This document shows positions 34,931 to 44,560 of a stretch of DNA of 64,000 nt, in pieces; position 1 is the first letter of the stretch; the number at the start of each line of letters is the position of its first letter. This DNA is from Flammula alnicola (Eukaryota; Basidiomycota; Agaricomycetes; Agaricales; Strophariaceae). The notes under the pieces were generated by a model. It did no database searches. It was not told the origin of the DNA and worked only from the letters and a program-made list of their open reading frames with translations. The stretch covers positions 62,001 through 126,000 of the forward strand of contig JADNRV010000130.1 in assembly GCA_015499995.1 (NCBI GenBank), in the 5' to 3' direction. The position numbers and the translations under genes were made by a program.

Positions 34931-35727
34931 TATCCGAACGAATGACGTCATATGGGTTTCCAGACTAGAGTTTCATCATAGAATGCGTATCCGAGCATCC
35001 GCATACTGTTTATGCCATGCGAGTGTTGCCGCTATTCAAAATGGCCTCTGCTGGGATTACAGCACAATATCGGGGCTCGACATGCGGAGGAAAGGAGAAG
35101 TGGCGAGAGGCGTACTGCCAGTCTAGCAAGGTCGATTAAGGGAGGGTACGGGGAATTGAAACTGGCAGTTTTAAGGATGATCGAAAGATGTTGAAGCATA
35201 TGTACAACAATTGCCAGTGATAAGAGAGTGGAGTTAAATTCAATGTGTTTGTCACAGTCAATTCGAACTTACGCTCTTGGATTCCTTATGCATGGTGATG
35301 CGCCTTTAATTCGGTAGAAACTGGTGAACCTCGACCAAGCTGGACCTGAATCTGGAATTTTCTGACCGTCCATTCATTTTCGCGATGCAGAATGGAATGC
35401 ATTTCAAGAACTGGTTTGGAATCTCTCCTTTGGAATGTGAATAACATTTTTGTCGTGTATCCGTAGTGACGAAGCGTGTTGGGAGGGATCCAGAATATCA
35501 AGAGAAGGGCGGATGGCCTCCCAGAAATCTCGAACTGTTCTCGTGAAATTTACAGCCAACGTCATGAGACTGCACTTAAGCGCCCATTCGGGCACGAGGT
35601 CTCCATGTGGTTCGAGGTATATATATTATCTGGCTGATCATCTACCGATAACACATCCTACCTCATAACAACAAGTGCGATGGACTCTGACACCTCCCCC
35701 AATTCCCAGCTCACTGTCTCTGCGCTA
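34931..35727 (+). pseudogene. BTB-gene upstream module and first exon only (copy 2)
   Basis: Matches the region upstream of the intact BTB gene (42450-43230) and includes its likely promoter (TTAAGCGCCCATTCGGGCAC) and first exon from the ATG at 35680: MDSDTSPNSQLTVSAL followed by the donor GTACGT. There the homology stops and the 3' flank of DUF6534 copy B begins. It is therefore a promoter plus orphan exon without the BTB domain. Confidence 0.75.
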
Positions 35728-38590
35728 TGTACGTTTTTAACTGACTACCCTCTCCAACGGTAAATTTTACCCCCACACCAACCCCACATGCACGCATGCC
35801 TTTCGACAAAGATATCACTAGTCTTAGAACCGGATTCAAGAATTTATAATACAAAGTCTGTAATTACAGCTGTGGCTTCGAGGTTCTATTAATATTGAAT
35901 TCGGAACCGTCACTCTCAAAATCATCTGGTCCTCTCTTTTTATCACCGACCTCCTAGGGATTCTAGCATTAATATGACTAGAAACCAGCACGTAAATAGA
36001 CTCACCCCCGGCATAAATCTATCCCCCGAAAACGATATCTCCTCGCGGGTCACCAATATGCCACCATGCATTCTTGATTGCCCATTGTCCGAGGTCATGC
36101 GGTTCACATGGGATAATGGGATAGGGACTTCATTAGATGTAGAGGTGGAATTTACGGACGCTACCCGCATCCTGCTATTGAACACGACCATCATAGAGTT
36201 CGAGTATACTTTCCCCAGGGCCCCGACGCTTGCTTGGTAATACGTTGGTTGGCCGGGAAGGTAATTGAGGATGAGCGTGACAATGGCGATAGTGGCTTTT
36301 GTGAAGGGAGGAACAGGGTCAGAATGGGATGTCAATTATACTATGTGCCAGAGGTGCGCATACCTGTCAGCGTTCCCGTCTCAACTATCAAGCGAATAAC
36401 TCGTGTAATTAAAACATGCGTCTCCATCACTCCGCTGTCTCGACTCCTCAACTGCATAGATATATCATTAGCCAGAGCCTAAATGTAAGATTAAAGGCAA
36501 GTTTTAAACGTACGTAGTAGGTCATAGAGATGGCAATAATGACATCGCATGCGGCACTACCGCCTTGCCATACCTTGAGAAAAATACATTAGAGCTGTTA
36601 AGGGACAAATATATATAGATGGGTGTGAATCTGGGGACTCACCCCAAGGGCGATAAAGGAATTCTTCTTCAGAAAATTGGTGAACAACTTTGCTTGTTTC
36701 ACTTGGGCGCTAATTGTGAACGCTCCTCCCAATTGGATGAGCAAGAACTGATGTAGTGAAATGCATTGATCAGGGGGTTAAACTCTCTCTCAGTGAGATT
36801 CCATGTACCAGCATCACGATCGCAGCGACATATTTTTTCTGGGACAGCACGCTGATCCTATAGGCATAGAATGCCTGTGCGACAAAGGCAGCTAAATCGA
36901 GATGGAAATTCAATATTCAGGTATGATCCCGAGTCGTTCAACAAAGGATACTCGCCCTTCCCACTCAAGATCGGCACCGAAAACCAGAGGATGTCAACAT
37001 TGTTAAGAACCTCCGGATTTCCGAAGCCAGTCGCGAACGAGCGGAACGCGCTTGTCGTGAGCAGGAACGTCTGCGTTGCCTCGAGTATGTAATCCCCATA
37101 GACCAGGGCCTTGGTTGACATCTGATCCTTCGGAAATGCTAGATAATATAAATCTTGAAAGCCAGGTCATTAATTCATTGCGCCAGTTTAATAAAACCTC
37201 AAATCGCACTCACAAACTTGCACCGAAAGCACTCCGAATAGTCCCCAATTCACCAGGTACCCGATCAGCTATTCGGCGCATGCGATGTTAATGAAAGCGA
37301 CAACATAGGGCTTAGTAAAGTGCACTTACCAGCGGGCCTGCGCTGCATTAGATAGACGGAAAGATTAGGGCTCTAATGTGCGGCGATTATCACACTGCAA
37401 GTGCTCACGTTCGGCTGAGGTCAGGCGCAGCACCAGCGGCGGTCGACATTTCTGAGTTGAACGTGGAAAGGATTGTAGATGGAGAGCGTGAGCCCAAGAC
37501 TTACAGGCTCCATATATATCGGCCAGGCTTTTCACAAAAGGCATTTCGTTGTGACAATGCCCGGCGTGGTGCATGAGGACACACTGCATACTTCTTCGGA
37601 TCTGTATCGAGGTAAGAAATGGAGATGAACGGTGTTTGAAGTAAAAATAAGTGGTTTATTCATGAACTTGCACTAATACAATAGCGCTCTGTATATCATT
37701 CGTCGCTTCCCGTCTCCAAACCGTAATTCCTTGGCCCGTGCACTGAGCCTGTGCGATAGTCATAGATCCCAACCATTTCCAAAGCAGGGGGATATCTGAA
37801 CACTGGACACTATCATAGCGGTTAGGAGGGCGAAGACGAAGAGAACAAGTTGCCAGCTTACAGCTAGACCCGAATCAGTGATATCAAGTCAATGGGAAGA
37901 AGACCCTGTTTTCTGAATGGAGATCGGGTCCATGGTATGGAGCATCACCTCTGTGGGCGTCCATAGTATGTTGGACGTGATGGTCTTGCTTTCCATAGTT
38001 TCTGGCCCAAATATCCCAATATAAAGCGAGATAAATTTGTGAAACAGGTTACACTCCGTCAGGCGATATACTCGCATGGCTATTTTTAGCACACCTCGAC
38101 AAGCGTGATCGTCAGAGGCGCATCTCGAACATTGGCAAGTGCGTTCACACTCGTTCTTAAATTGTGCAAGCGCGTCTGTATAGAGGAACTATTAGTAGAG
38201 ATGTTGAACCATAAAACTTTTAAGACAGCAAACAACATTTGCCGTCCGTCTGTCCGCTGTTCAAGCGAGGAGTCGTCCGGGTAATTAGGTGCATGCAGAG
38301 CTCAAGGTAGCGCTCGCCAAAGTCCAAAATCTTGTTCGACGTACTACTATTTGGTAGATGTTAGCGGGAAGCTACTAAAATAACCTCTATTCTAGCACAT
38401 TGTCTTATCAAGCCCTCCGCCTTGACACAGTCAGCTGAGTCCTTGTATGAATGAGACAATATATTTATCCAAGTTCCATCCGATCATCGTCCCTCAACAT
38501 GGTTAACTTAGATGAAACGACAAAATTGAACTCGCGATATCTTCGAAGCGTTCGGGCACCTGTACATGTAACACCGCACATCAGACTATG
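35728..38590. repeat. Long direct repeat, unit-2 copy B
   Basis: Second copy of 24420-27560, in the same orientation and about 11.3 kb downstream. Its left end is fused to the orphan BTB exon at about 35727, and its right end (CGCGATATCTTCGAAGCG..CACCTGTACA) is near 38570-38590. A deletion of about 250 bases near 38230 relative to copy A shortens it. Confidence 0.9.
35864..37449 (-). CDS. DUF6534-family multipass membrane protein, copy B
   Basis: Paralogue of the gene at 24628-26174, about 90% similar by eye. Start MSTAAGAAPDLSRT; landmarks FLLTTSAFRSFATGFGNPEV, FVAQAFYAYRISVLSQKKYV, GGAFTISAQVKQAKLFTNFL, VWQGGSAACDVIIAISMTYY, DSGVMETHVLITRVIRLIVE, IVTLILNYLPGQPTYYQASV and VYSNSMMVVFNSRMRV. 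The last exon gives the full charged tail EVGDKKRGPDDFESDGSEFN ending in SKPQL at 35864, which copy A has lost. One intron (after PILSG) has GC where copy A has GT at the donor (about 36955-36954), so it must splice as a GC-AG intron or be retained, which would break the frame. The membrane topology is of the seven-helix type; function unknown. Confidence 0.8.
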
Positions 38591-39100
38591 AGATACGACC
38601 ACACCGGCCATCAACATACTGTAGCTACTTGCTAGACGAGGAGATGGCCCGTTTTTGTGACTCTCGAGTTCAAAGGTATGCTCCTCCCTTGGCCGCCACT
38701 GCCCCATTGTGCTCTCGCTAATTTCGGGCCCCTCCAGGACCGATAAGGAATATGTAGAACTCTTAAATACATGTGTTACTTGGGGATAACCTACCGACGC
38801 CAAGTTTTCGTCGTGGGAGTAGCTATTGTTAGGAATGAACCCACCTTTGCCGCTCGTTTGACCCCCGGGTGCGAGGGCTAAGTAAACAAGCCAGCAGCAC
38901 GAATGGGCGCAACAACCCCAAGAGGATTTGGTTGAACGAGAGCAGCTATACGAGACGAGATGACGATCCAGGTAACTCGTGTGCATGAGAAAGGATAGGC
39001 TGGCAAAAAAACAATGCTCGAAGTCAGAGGCCAGGTAGAGAGCAGAAAACCAGATATAACTCATCCAAGCTAGGATGGCGAAGCGAGCTTGCCCCCGCAG
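38591..39100. other. Spacer with long unassigned open frame
   Basis: A 199-codon minus-strand frame (39064-38465) overlaps the end of repeat copy B and has no recognised motif (Ser/Cys-rich). It is probably fortuitous. No other feature was seen. Confidence 0.3.
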
Positions 39101-39645
39101 ATGGCGGATACATAATAGAATGTGTATCCGGCACCCGCATATTGTTTATGCGGGGCTCCACCACGCGATGCCGCTATTCACTATGTATTGGAAGCTAAGA
39201 GAAGGGCATATGGCCTCCCAAAAATCTCAAACTCTTTTCGTGAAATTGACAGCCTACGTCATGAGATGGCGCTTAAGCGCTTAAGCGCCCATTCGGGCAC
39301 GAGGTCTCCATGTGGTCTACGGTATATATTGTCTAGCTGATCGTCTACCGATAACCCATACCTCACAACCACAACTGCGATGGAATCTGACATCTCCCAC
39401 AATTCCCGCGCCTTCCCAAATTCCTGGGCCACTGCCTCTGCGCCATGTACCTTTTTTTCGATCTACCGCGGTCCGCCATAGTTGACTTATTTCCATCTTG
39501 CCTTTGCTCGATGCAGGTTGTGATCCAAATGCAGATATAAATTTCAAGTCTCCCAATGGGTCTTGTTCGAGATATACAAGAAGCATCTCGAGTCAAATAG
39601 TGCAGGGTTCGCTGTTCCGGAATGTACTTTATGGATAGCGTTGAG
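39101..39645 (+). pseudogene. BTB gene fragment (copy 3), with deleted upstream module
   Basis: Carries the upstream module with an internal deletion of about 465 bases relative to copy 2 (join near 39185), then the first exon (ATG at 39380, MESDISHNS), intron and the start of exon 2. There ADINFKSPNG and SRYTRSISSQIVQ-type frames show it has shifted out of frame relative to the intact gene's ADITFKSSDGVLFKIYKKHL. Homology to the BTB gene stops near 39630 at the codons for FAVPE. Directly downstream, in the opposite orientation, sits a promoter-like module. Confidence 0.8.
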
Positions 39646-39649
39646 TAAA

Positions 39650-39800
39650 GTGTATAAAACGCGAGAGAAGAAGTGGGAGATGGTGGTGGTTTGAGATAGA
39701 TACAGACGAGGAGAAAGGAGAGGGTTTTATACACCTGTGGAATGACTGACGGCTATTTTTCAAATTACAGCCGGTTTCAAAATATACCAGCCTCCAGGCG
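39650..39800 (-). promoter_or_regulatory. Promoter-like module with facing TATA motifs (copy 2)
   Basis: Same module as at 34768-34920: GTATAAAA on the minus strand (about 39727) and on the plus strand (about 39654), with a C/T-rich tract between. On the minus strand it points into the BTB fragment from behind, so any transcript would be antisense to BTB exons 1-2. Confidence 0.4.
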
Positions 39801-39825
39801 AGTTTGTGAAGGCTAGATTAGGCGC

Positions 39826-39965
39826 CTTCAGAGGCAGTGCATGTCCGTATGTAGACATTCGTGGTCATTTGACCAATTCACCTTGCCTTGCCGTTTGCCA
39901 TTCCGCGCGACGCGACACCGCGTGGCCTGCTCGACGCGTATCCGAGCCTTCCATCCGAGACTCCG
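39826..39965 (+). repeat. Dispersed repeat, inverted partner of 55640-55790
   Basis: Shares AGAGGCAGTGCATGTC near its left end and a 25-base identical core at 39925-39949 with the reverse complement of 55687-55711. Order and spacing are kept over about 130 bases. Family unknown. Confidence 0.7.
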
Positions 39966-40291
39966 GCTTCAACTGTGGATATAATTATTGAAATTCCAAG
40001 CCTTATGTTTTCGTCTCGAGGCTTCCTCTTCACTGCAGTCATTTAATTTCTCAGCCATACGGCATAGGTGTCTACAGTGGTTTTCCCGTCCTTCCCTTCT
40101 TTATTGCCTTGCTCATTTCCAACGCTATCCAATCATTTCAACCGAAAAGTGCGCCATAACCCCCTCTCTACATTCGCTCTCTCTTCCACGCCACCCCTTA
40201 GAGGGATCACCCGGCGTGAGGCATGGAAACCCTACTAATAACGAACTCATGATTACGAAGTTCCACACCTAACGATGTGTAAGTAATGCTC

Positions 40292-40827
40292 TTAGACTCC
40301 ATAAGAACAGCGCTCACGGTGAAACAACAACAAAGTCGAAGAACTCGGCAGCGAGCAAGAAACTGTGGGGTGTTTTAGCAGGTGATGGGAAGCAGTGAAT
40401 GTATTAATGGCGTACGAGCAACCAGGGAATCTGATACCAAGTGTATACGTCCTGAAATTCGTTCAGTATGAATATAGGATCGGAATCGAAAGCAACGTTT
40501 ACGCTGGAACTATAGTATCATCTAGGGTGATATTCACAGTTCCTTGCAGGAGGTCAGATCGTTGGATCGAACCAACCGGAATGAAATCGGTATCTGTGTT
40601 CAGACATATATCCACAGCTTGGGGTTCGTCACTTGTGCTGGTCCATGAAACGCCAAATTTATGGCCAATGGCAACTTGAAGGCTTGGAACGGACATCTCA
40701 AATGCGGCAAGGACTACATTGAAGTTCAAGAGAAGTAGGAATATCGCAACACTATAAGGGTATGAATGTTGATTGCCCCAGTAAATTCAGGGAAACATAC
40801 TTACCATAGACGTTGTAGAGTGAGCAT
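40292..40827 (-). CDS. Secreted Kre9/Knh1-like domain protein
   Basis: Small secreted protein, probably cell-wall associated. Splicing a 58-base intron joins MLTLQRLC to VAIFLLLLNFNVVLAAF, a clear signal peptide, followed by EMSVPSLQVAIGHKFGVSW and VDICLNTDTDFIPVGSIQRS, then LLQGTVNITLDDTIVPA and, after a second intron, TYTLGIRFPG. The pattern (V-x-W-T-S-T with VDI and VPAxTYTL) is that of the Ig-like Kre9/Knh1 N-terminal domain found in many fungal GPI-anchored proteins. The C-terminus as read runs to 40292 but is poorly conserved in character, so the end is uncertain. Located where the A-T-R gene would fall in unit 2 of the duplication. An open frame at 41134-40787 upstream on the same strand is in a different frame. 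Confidence 0.55.
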
Positions 40828-41149
40828 TGGAAACAGCGGGGAAAGGATGGATGGAATGGTTTGTCCGTATGACATGCACAGATCTTATACTGATCGTATT
40901 CTGATGGTTATCATTGAGGGATGGGTGGGAATAGGCGTTGAATTGATACATTGCCACGGTTATGGGAGTCCCAGAGTCATTTATGGTAGCCAAGAACCAC
41001 GTGTAAGCGTCAACCTCCATTTCAAAAGGGATTGTTTGATTCTTTTTGTTCGATTCAGAGTCGGCAAAGTTCATTGTCCACTGTAGACATCGTCGGCAGC
41101 GGCCTCCACGGTATTCGAGAACCGCAAGGTTCACTTCACATCAACTTAC

Positions 41150-42110
41150 AACCGTCACAGTGATGGGCATGACGGGGTTCTGACCCCGTCATGTCAAATT
41201 CAGTGATGTGCCAGTCATTGACTGGTCACAACCAGTCAGTCAGAGTCATTGATAGTCAAGTCATCGGTCAAATTGACTGGTGACTGGACTAGGGGTCCTT
41301 CCATATAACTATTATAAGTCTGACGGTTGATGGCAGCGCGAGGTCGCGATCGCGTATTGATTTCAGAGTATTTTAATGATAAATCGTAATACCCATTATG
41401 CATGTAAAGACAGCCATAATAAACGACGGTGATATGAATCTATCTTATAAAACGACATGGGTTCTCACGGGGGGATAAATCGGGCGCGGCTCATTGGCCA
41501 GAGACAAAGACACACACTCATTGGCTTGGGCTTACAGAGATCTGTGGCGAGGCACGGGCACGCGACTCTTTGATGGTCTGGCCTGCTCTCGGCCCTCACT
41601 CTAGACGTTACCATTGGCTTACAAGTTACAATGTTGAACTATCTCTGGCACAACTCTTTCACCGTGCAAAGCACGGGTCCACAGTCTAGTACAATAAATA
41701 CAACAACCCAAGCGCAATCTGGGCCGTGGTTTCGTCGAGGAGCTTTGTGGAATCAGGATCTTGCTCTCCCTCGGCATCAAGATTACGATCATTTTTCCCT
41801 CCTTTCTAATTTTATTTTCATTGGATGTGCTATCCTACGACTTCTAATTATTAAAATGGCCACTGCAGTGTCTAAACGATTCTCGATGCATATCTACTCT
41901 GCGAAGACAGACGGGCCGGCTTGATACCCCTTCATGTGATGTCTTGATGTGCGATGACCGGCATCAGTCCAGTCAAGTCATTTGAAGTTTGAACATCATG
42001 CATTCATGCATCATGACCGTCAAGACCGGTCATGACCAAGTCATCGTTGTTATGACCGTGAATTTGATTTTTCAGTCAATTGACCGTCCAGGACTAGTTA
42101 CTACCAGTAA
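41150..42110. mobile_element. Possible foldback/MITE-like element
   Basis: Two flanks of short, related inverted repeats built on TGACTGG, GACCGGTC and TCATGAC motifs enclose about 640 bases without a recognisable protein (one plus-strand open frame at 41631-41924, no motif). The layout resembles non-autonomous elements with complex subterminal repeats. No clean terminal inverted repeat or target-site duplication could be identified by eye, so this stays tentative. Confidence 0.35.
41168..41193. repeat. Inverted repeat, 11-base arms with 4-base loop
   Basis: CATGACGGGGT / ACCCCGTCATG around TCTG. It opens a stretch (41168-41310) full of short TGACTGG/CCAGTCA repeats. A second stretch rich in GACCGGTCATGACC and CAGTCAATTGACC lies at 41945-42110. 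Confidence 0.8.
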
Positions 42111-42449
42111 GATATATATTTGTGAACAGAAAGTGGAATCTGGATTGTACTCGCCCCTTCCGATTCCCGCTCACTTACATTTCGTTCATCGTGCTCCGAG
42201 TCAAAAACTTCAAAGTTCCTAGGGGACATGCCGCGCCTTCAAGCATTCACTGTAGATGGCCTTCCGCTACTCCCCGCTCCTTTAGATGCCTCGCGAGAAG
42301 AAGAAATGATGATGAGTGCATAAAACATCTCCGATCTTGGGACTAGAGTACACCCCGATCGAGAAGTTCGAACAGTTCATGCTTCAGCAACGTGTTGAGT
42401 GCTGCCCATTTCCCTGACATTACTTGGCTCGTGTGGGCCACTGCTCCTG

Positions 42450-43181
42450 CGAGGGAATGACTTCATATGGTTTTCCAGACTAGAGAAATGTTGCAATTAC
42501 GCGTGAGGTTATTTCATCATAGAATGCGCGTATCCGGGCACTCGCATACTGTTTACAGTGTTGGGCTCAACCATGCGAGTGTTGCCGCTATTCACAATGG
42601 CTTCCGAGTCTGCTGCGATTACGGTACAATATTGGGGCTCGACATGCAGAGGAAGGTCCAGGGGACGCGTGGCGAGAGGCGTACTGCCCAAGATTGATAA
42701 AGTGAGGGTAATGGGTTGGATCTGTATCATCTGTTGACGTTTGGCCGCCAGCGGCGCGATAACGAGGTGGGGAGTTGGAACTGAGGAGGATGATCGAAAG
42801 ATGTTGAAGCGTATGTACAAAAATTGATAAGAGAGTGGAGTTAATGGGAGAATTCAATGTGTTTGGTACAGTCAATTCGAACTTACGCATGGTGATGCCC
42901 CTTTAATTCGGTGGAAACTGGAGAACCTCGACTAAGCTGGACCTGAATCTGGAATTTTTTGGCCGTCCGTTCCTGTTCAAAATGAAGTCCCGAATCAGGA
43001 TCGCTTCTTGTCTCTAACCATCGTGTCCTGCCCAGCAATCTCGAACTCGGGAAATTGACAGCCTTACGTCATGAGACAGCGATTAAGCGCTAAGCGCCCA
43101 TTCGGGCACGAGGTCTCAAGTATATTGTCTGGCTGGTCGTCTACTGATAACCCACTGTCTTACCTCAAAACCACAACTGCG
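42450..43181 (+). promoter_or_regulatory. Upstream module and promoter of the BTB gene (copy 4)
   Basis: The source-type copy of the repeat that recurs at 20735-21000, 34931-35660, 39101-39375 and 46377-46620. Landmarks in order: GCATACTGTTTA, GTTGCCGCTATTCA, GATGATCGAAAGATGTTGAA, AATTCAATGTGTTTGGTACA, GCTGGACCTGAATCTGGAAT and GCGCCCATTCGGGCACGAGG, the last about 90 bases before the ATG. Whether it is more than a promoter is unknown. Confidence 0.55.
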
Positions 43182-44165
43182 ATGGACTCTGACATCTCCC
43201 CCAATTCCTGCCCCACTGTCTCTGCGCTATGTACGTTCTTCTTCGATTCTCGATCTACCGCCGCAGTTGACTTATATTCCATCTTGACTTTGCTCGATGC
43301 AGTTGATGATCCCAATGCAGATATAACTTTCAAGTCTTCCGATGGCGTCTTGTTCAAGATATACAAGAAGCATCTCGAGTCAAATAGTGCAGGATTCGCT
43401 GTTCCGGAACGTATCTCTGTGGATAACGAAGTCGTATCTGTGGCGGAATCATCTCAAGTCCTCGAGATTTTGTTCCGATTCATCCATCCATGTTCTGAAT
43501 CTCAGCAATATCGACAACCATTTGTGATTGATATGGAACCTTCAATGCTTTTTGCGGTGGCAGAAGCGGCAGAAAAGTATATTGTGTTCGGCGCCATGAA
43601 TACTTTTATTACTCGTATGCAGTACGCATTGGCTTCTCTTCGATATATGTTAATCTAGATCTTTCGCTTACGTTTCTCATTGGAGTCAAATGGTTTCGCA
43701 ACACCCAGTCGAAATTTTGAATCATTGCGTCAGGCACGACTATCCGAATCTTGTGGATGAAGCAGCCATCAACATGATCTCTGTCTCTCTCGGAAAGGTG
43801 GCGACAGGTTTAACTCACCCTGGCCTCTTAGCAAAATGGGTGCGCCTGTTGTTTGTTGTGTCACTTTGTAGTATCTCTAATTAAGGGTGCGGGCTTTCTA
43901 GTTAATTTACTACAATCGATGGCTCGAGCAAGTTAAATCAGAGCATGTGAAAATGTTGGAAGCAGGATCCTGCGTTACTTTCCATTATCGAAGAGCTGCC
44001 TACTTGGCTCAAGCCCTCGCCAATCCTCGTTTAGGAGTAAACGTGCCTTCAAATTTGGATGGAATCGATTGTGCCATGAGCTGCTCTTGCCCCAGCCGAT
44101 TCCTTCGATCAACAAAGGGCATTCAGAAACGATTCGCGGATATCCCAAAATTTAGCTCTATGTAA
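43182..44165 (+). CDS. BTB/POZ domain protein (intact copy)
   Basis: Basidiomycete BTB protein, of the large lineage-specific family with a single N-terminal BTB fold; such domains mediate dimerisation and, in some proteins, cullin-3 binding, but the role here is unknown. Exon 1 MDSDISPNSCPTVSAL; exon 2 FDDPNADITFKSSDGVLFKI and YKKHLESNSAGFAVPE (the BTB core), then VLEILFRFIHPCSESQQYR and SMLFAVAEAAEKYIVFGAMN; later exons HPVEILNHCVRHDYPNLVDE, HPGLLAKW and LIYYNRWLEQVKSEHVKMLE, ending FADIPKFSSM at 44165. Three introns, all in frame. This is the only full copy in the window; partial copies are at 34931-35727 and 39101-39645. Confidence 0.85.
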
Positions 44166-44560
44166 ATACTTTCTGTCAAACACTTATATCCGAAGCTACG
44201 GTCGTTTAATACCCTGACATCTCCCTTCTGACGAGACACAGGGAACCAACAAGCAAGAAATCATTATATTCCCTTGCTGCAATTCGACATAAATAAAATA
44301 CAAGGACGCCATATTCGTGCAAGCTGTGGATGCATAAAAATGCAGGGCCCATAAGATCCTTTATGCTTATCGCGTTGTCGCGTAAGTGTAGGCGCCATTG
44401 TCGTCACCTCGCGCCGTTCACTCTAGCCAGAGAACTTGTTCATCTTTTCAGCGTTTCGACTTGTCCGTGAATCTTAAGACGCCGGACGGCTGACCCAGGT
44501 AGAAATTTTGTTCTAGAGTCAAAATTGCTGACGGGCTTATAGCTGTCTATCCCATTTTAT

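Noticed and set aside
38465..39064. 199-codon minus-strand open frame
   Set aside because: Part of it lies in the duplicated repeat, where the other copy does not keep the frame; no motif.
40787..41134. 115-codon minus-strand frame upstream of the secreted protein gene
   Set aside because: It overlaps the signal-peptide exon in a different frame and has no recognised motif.
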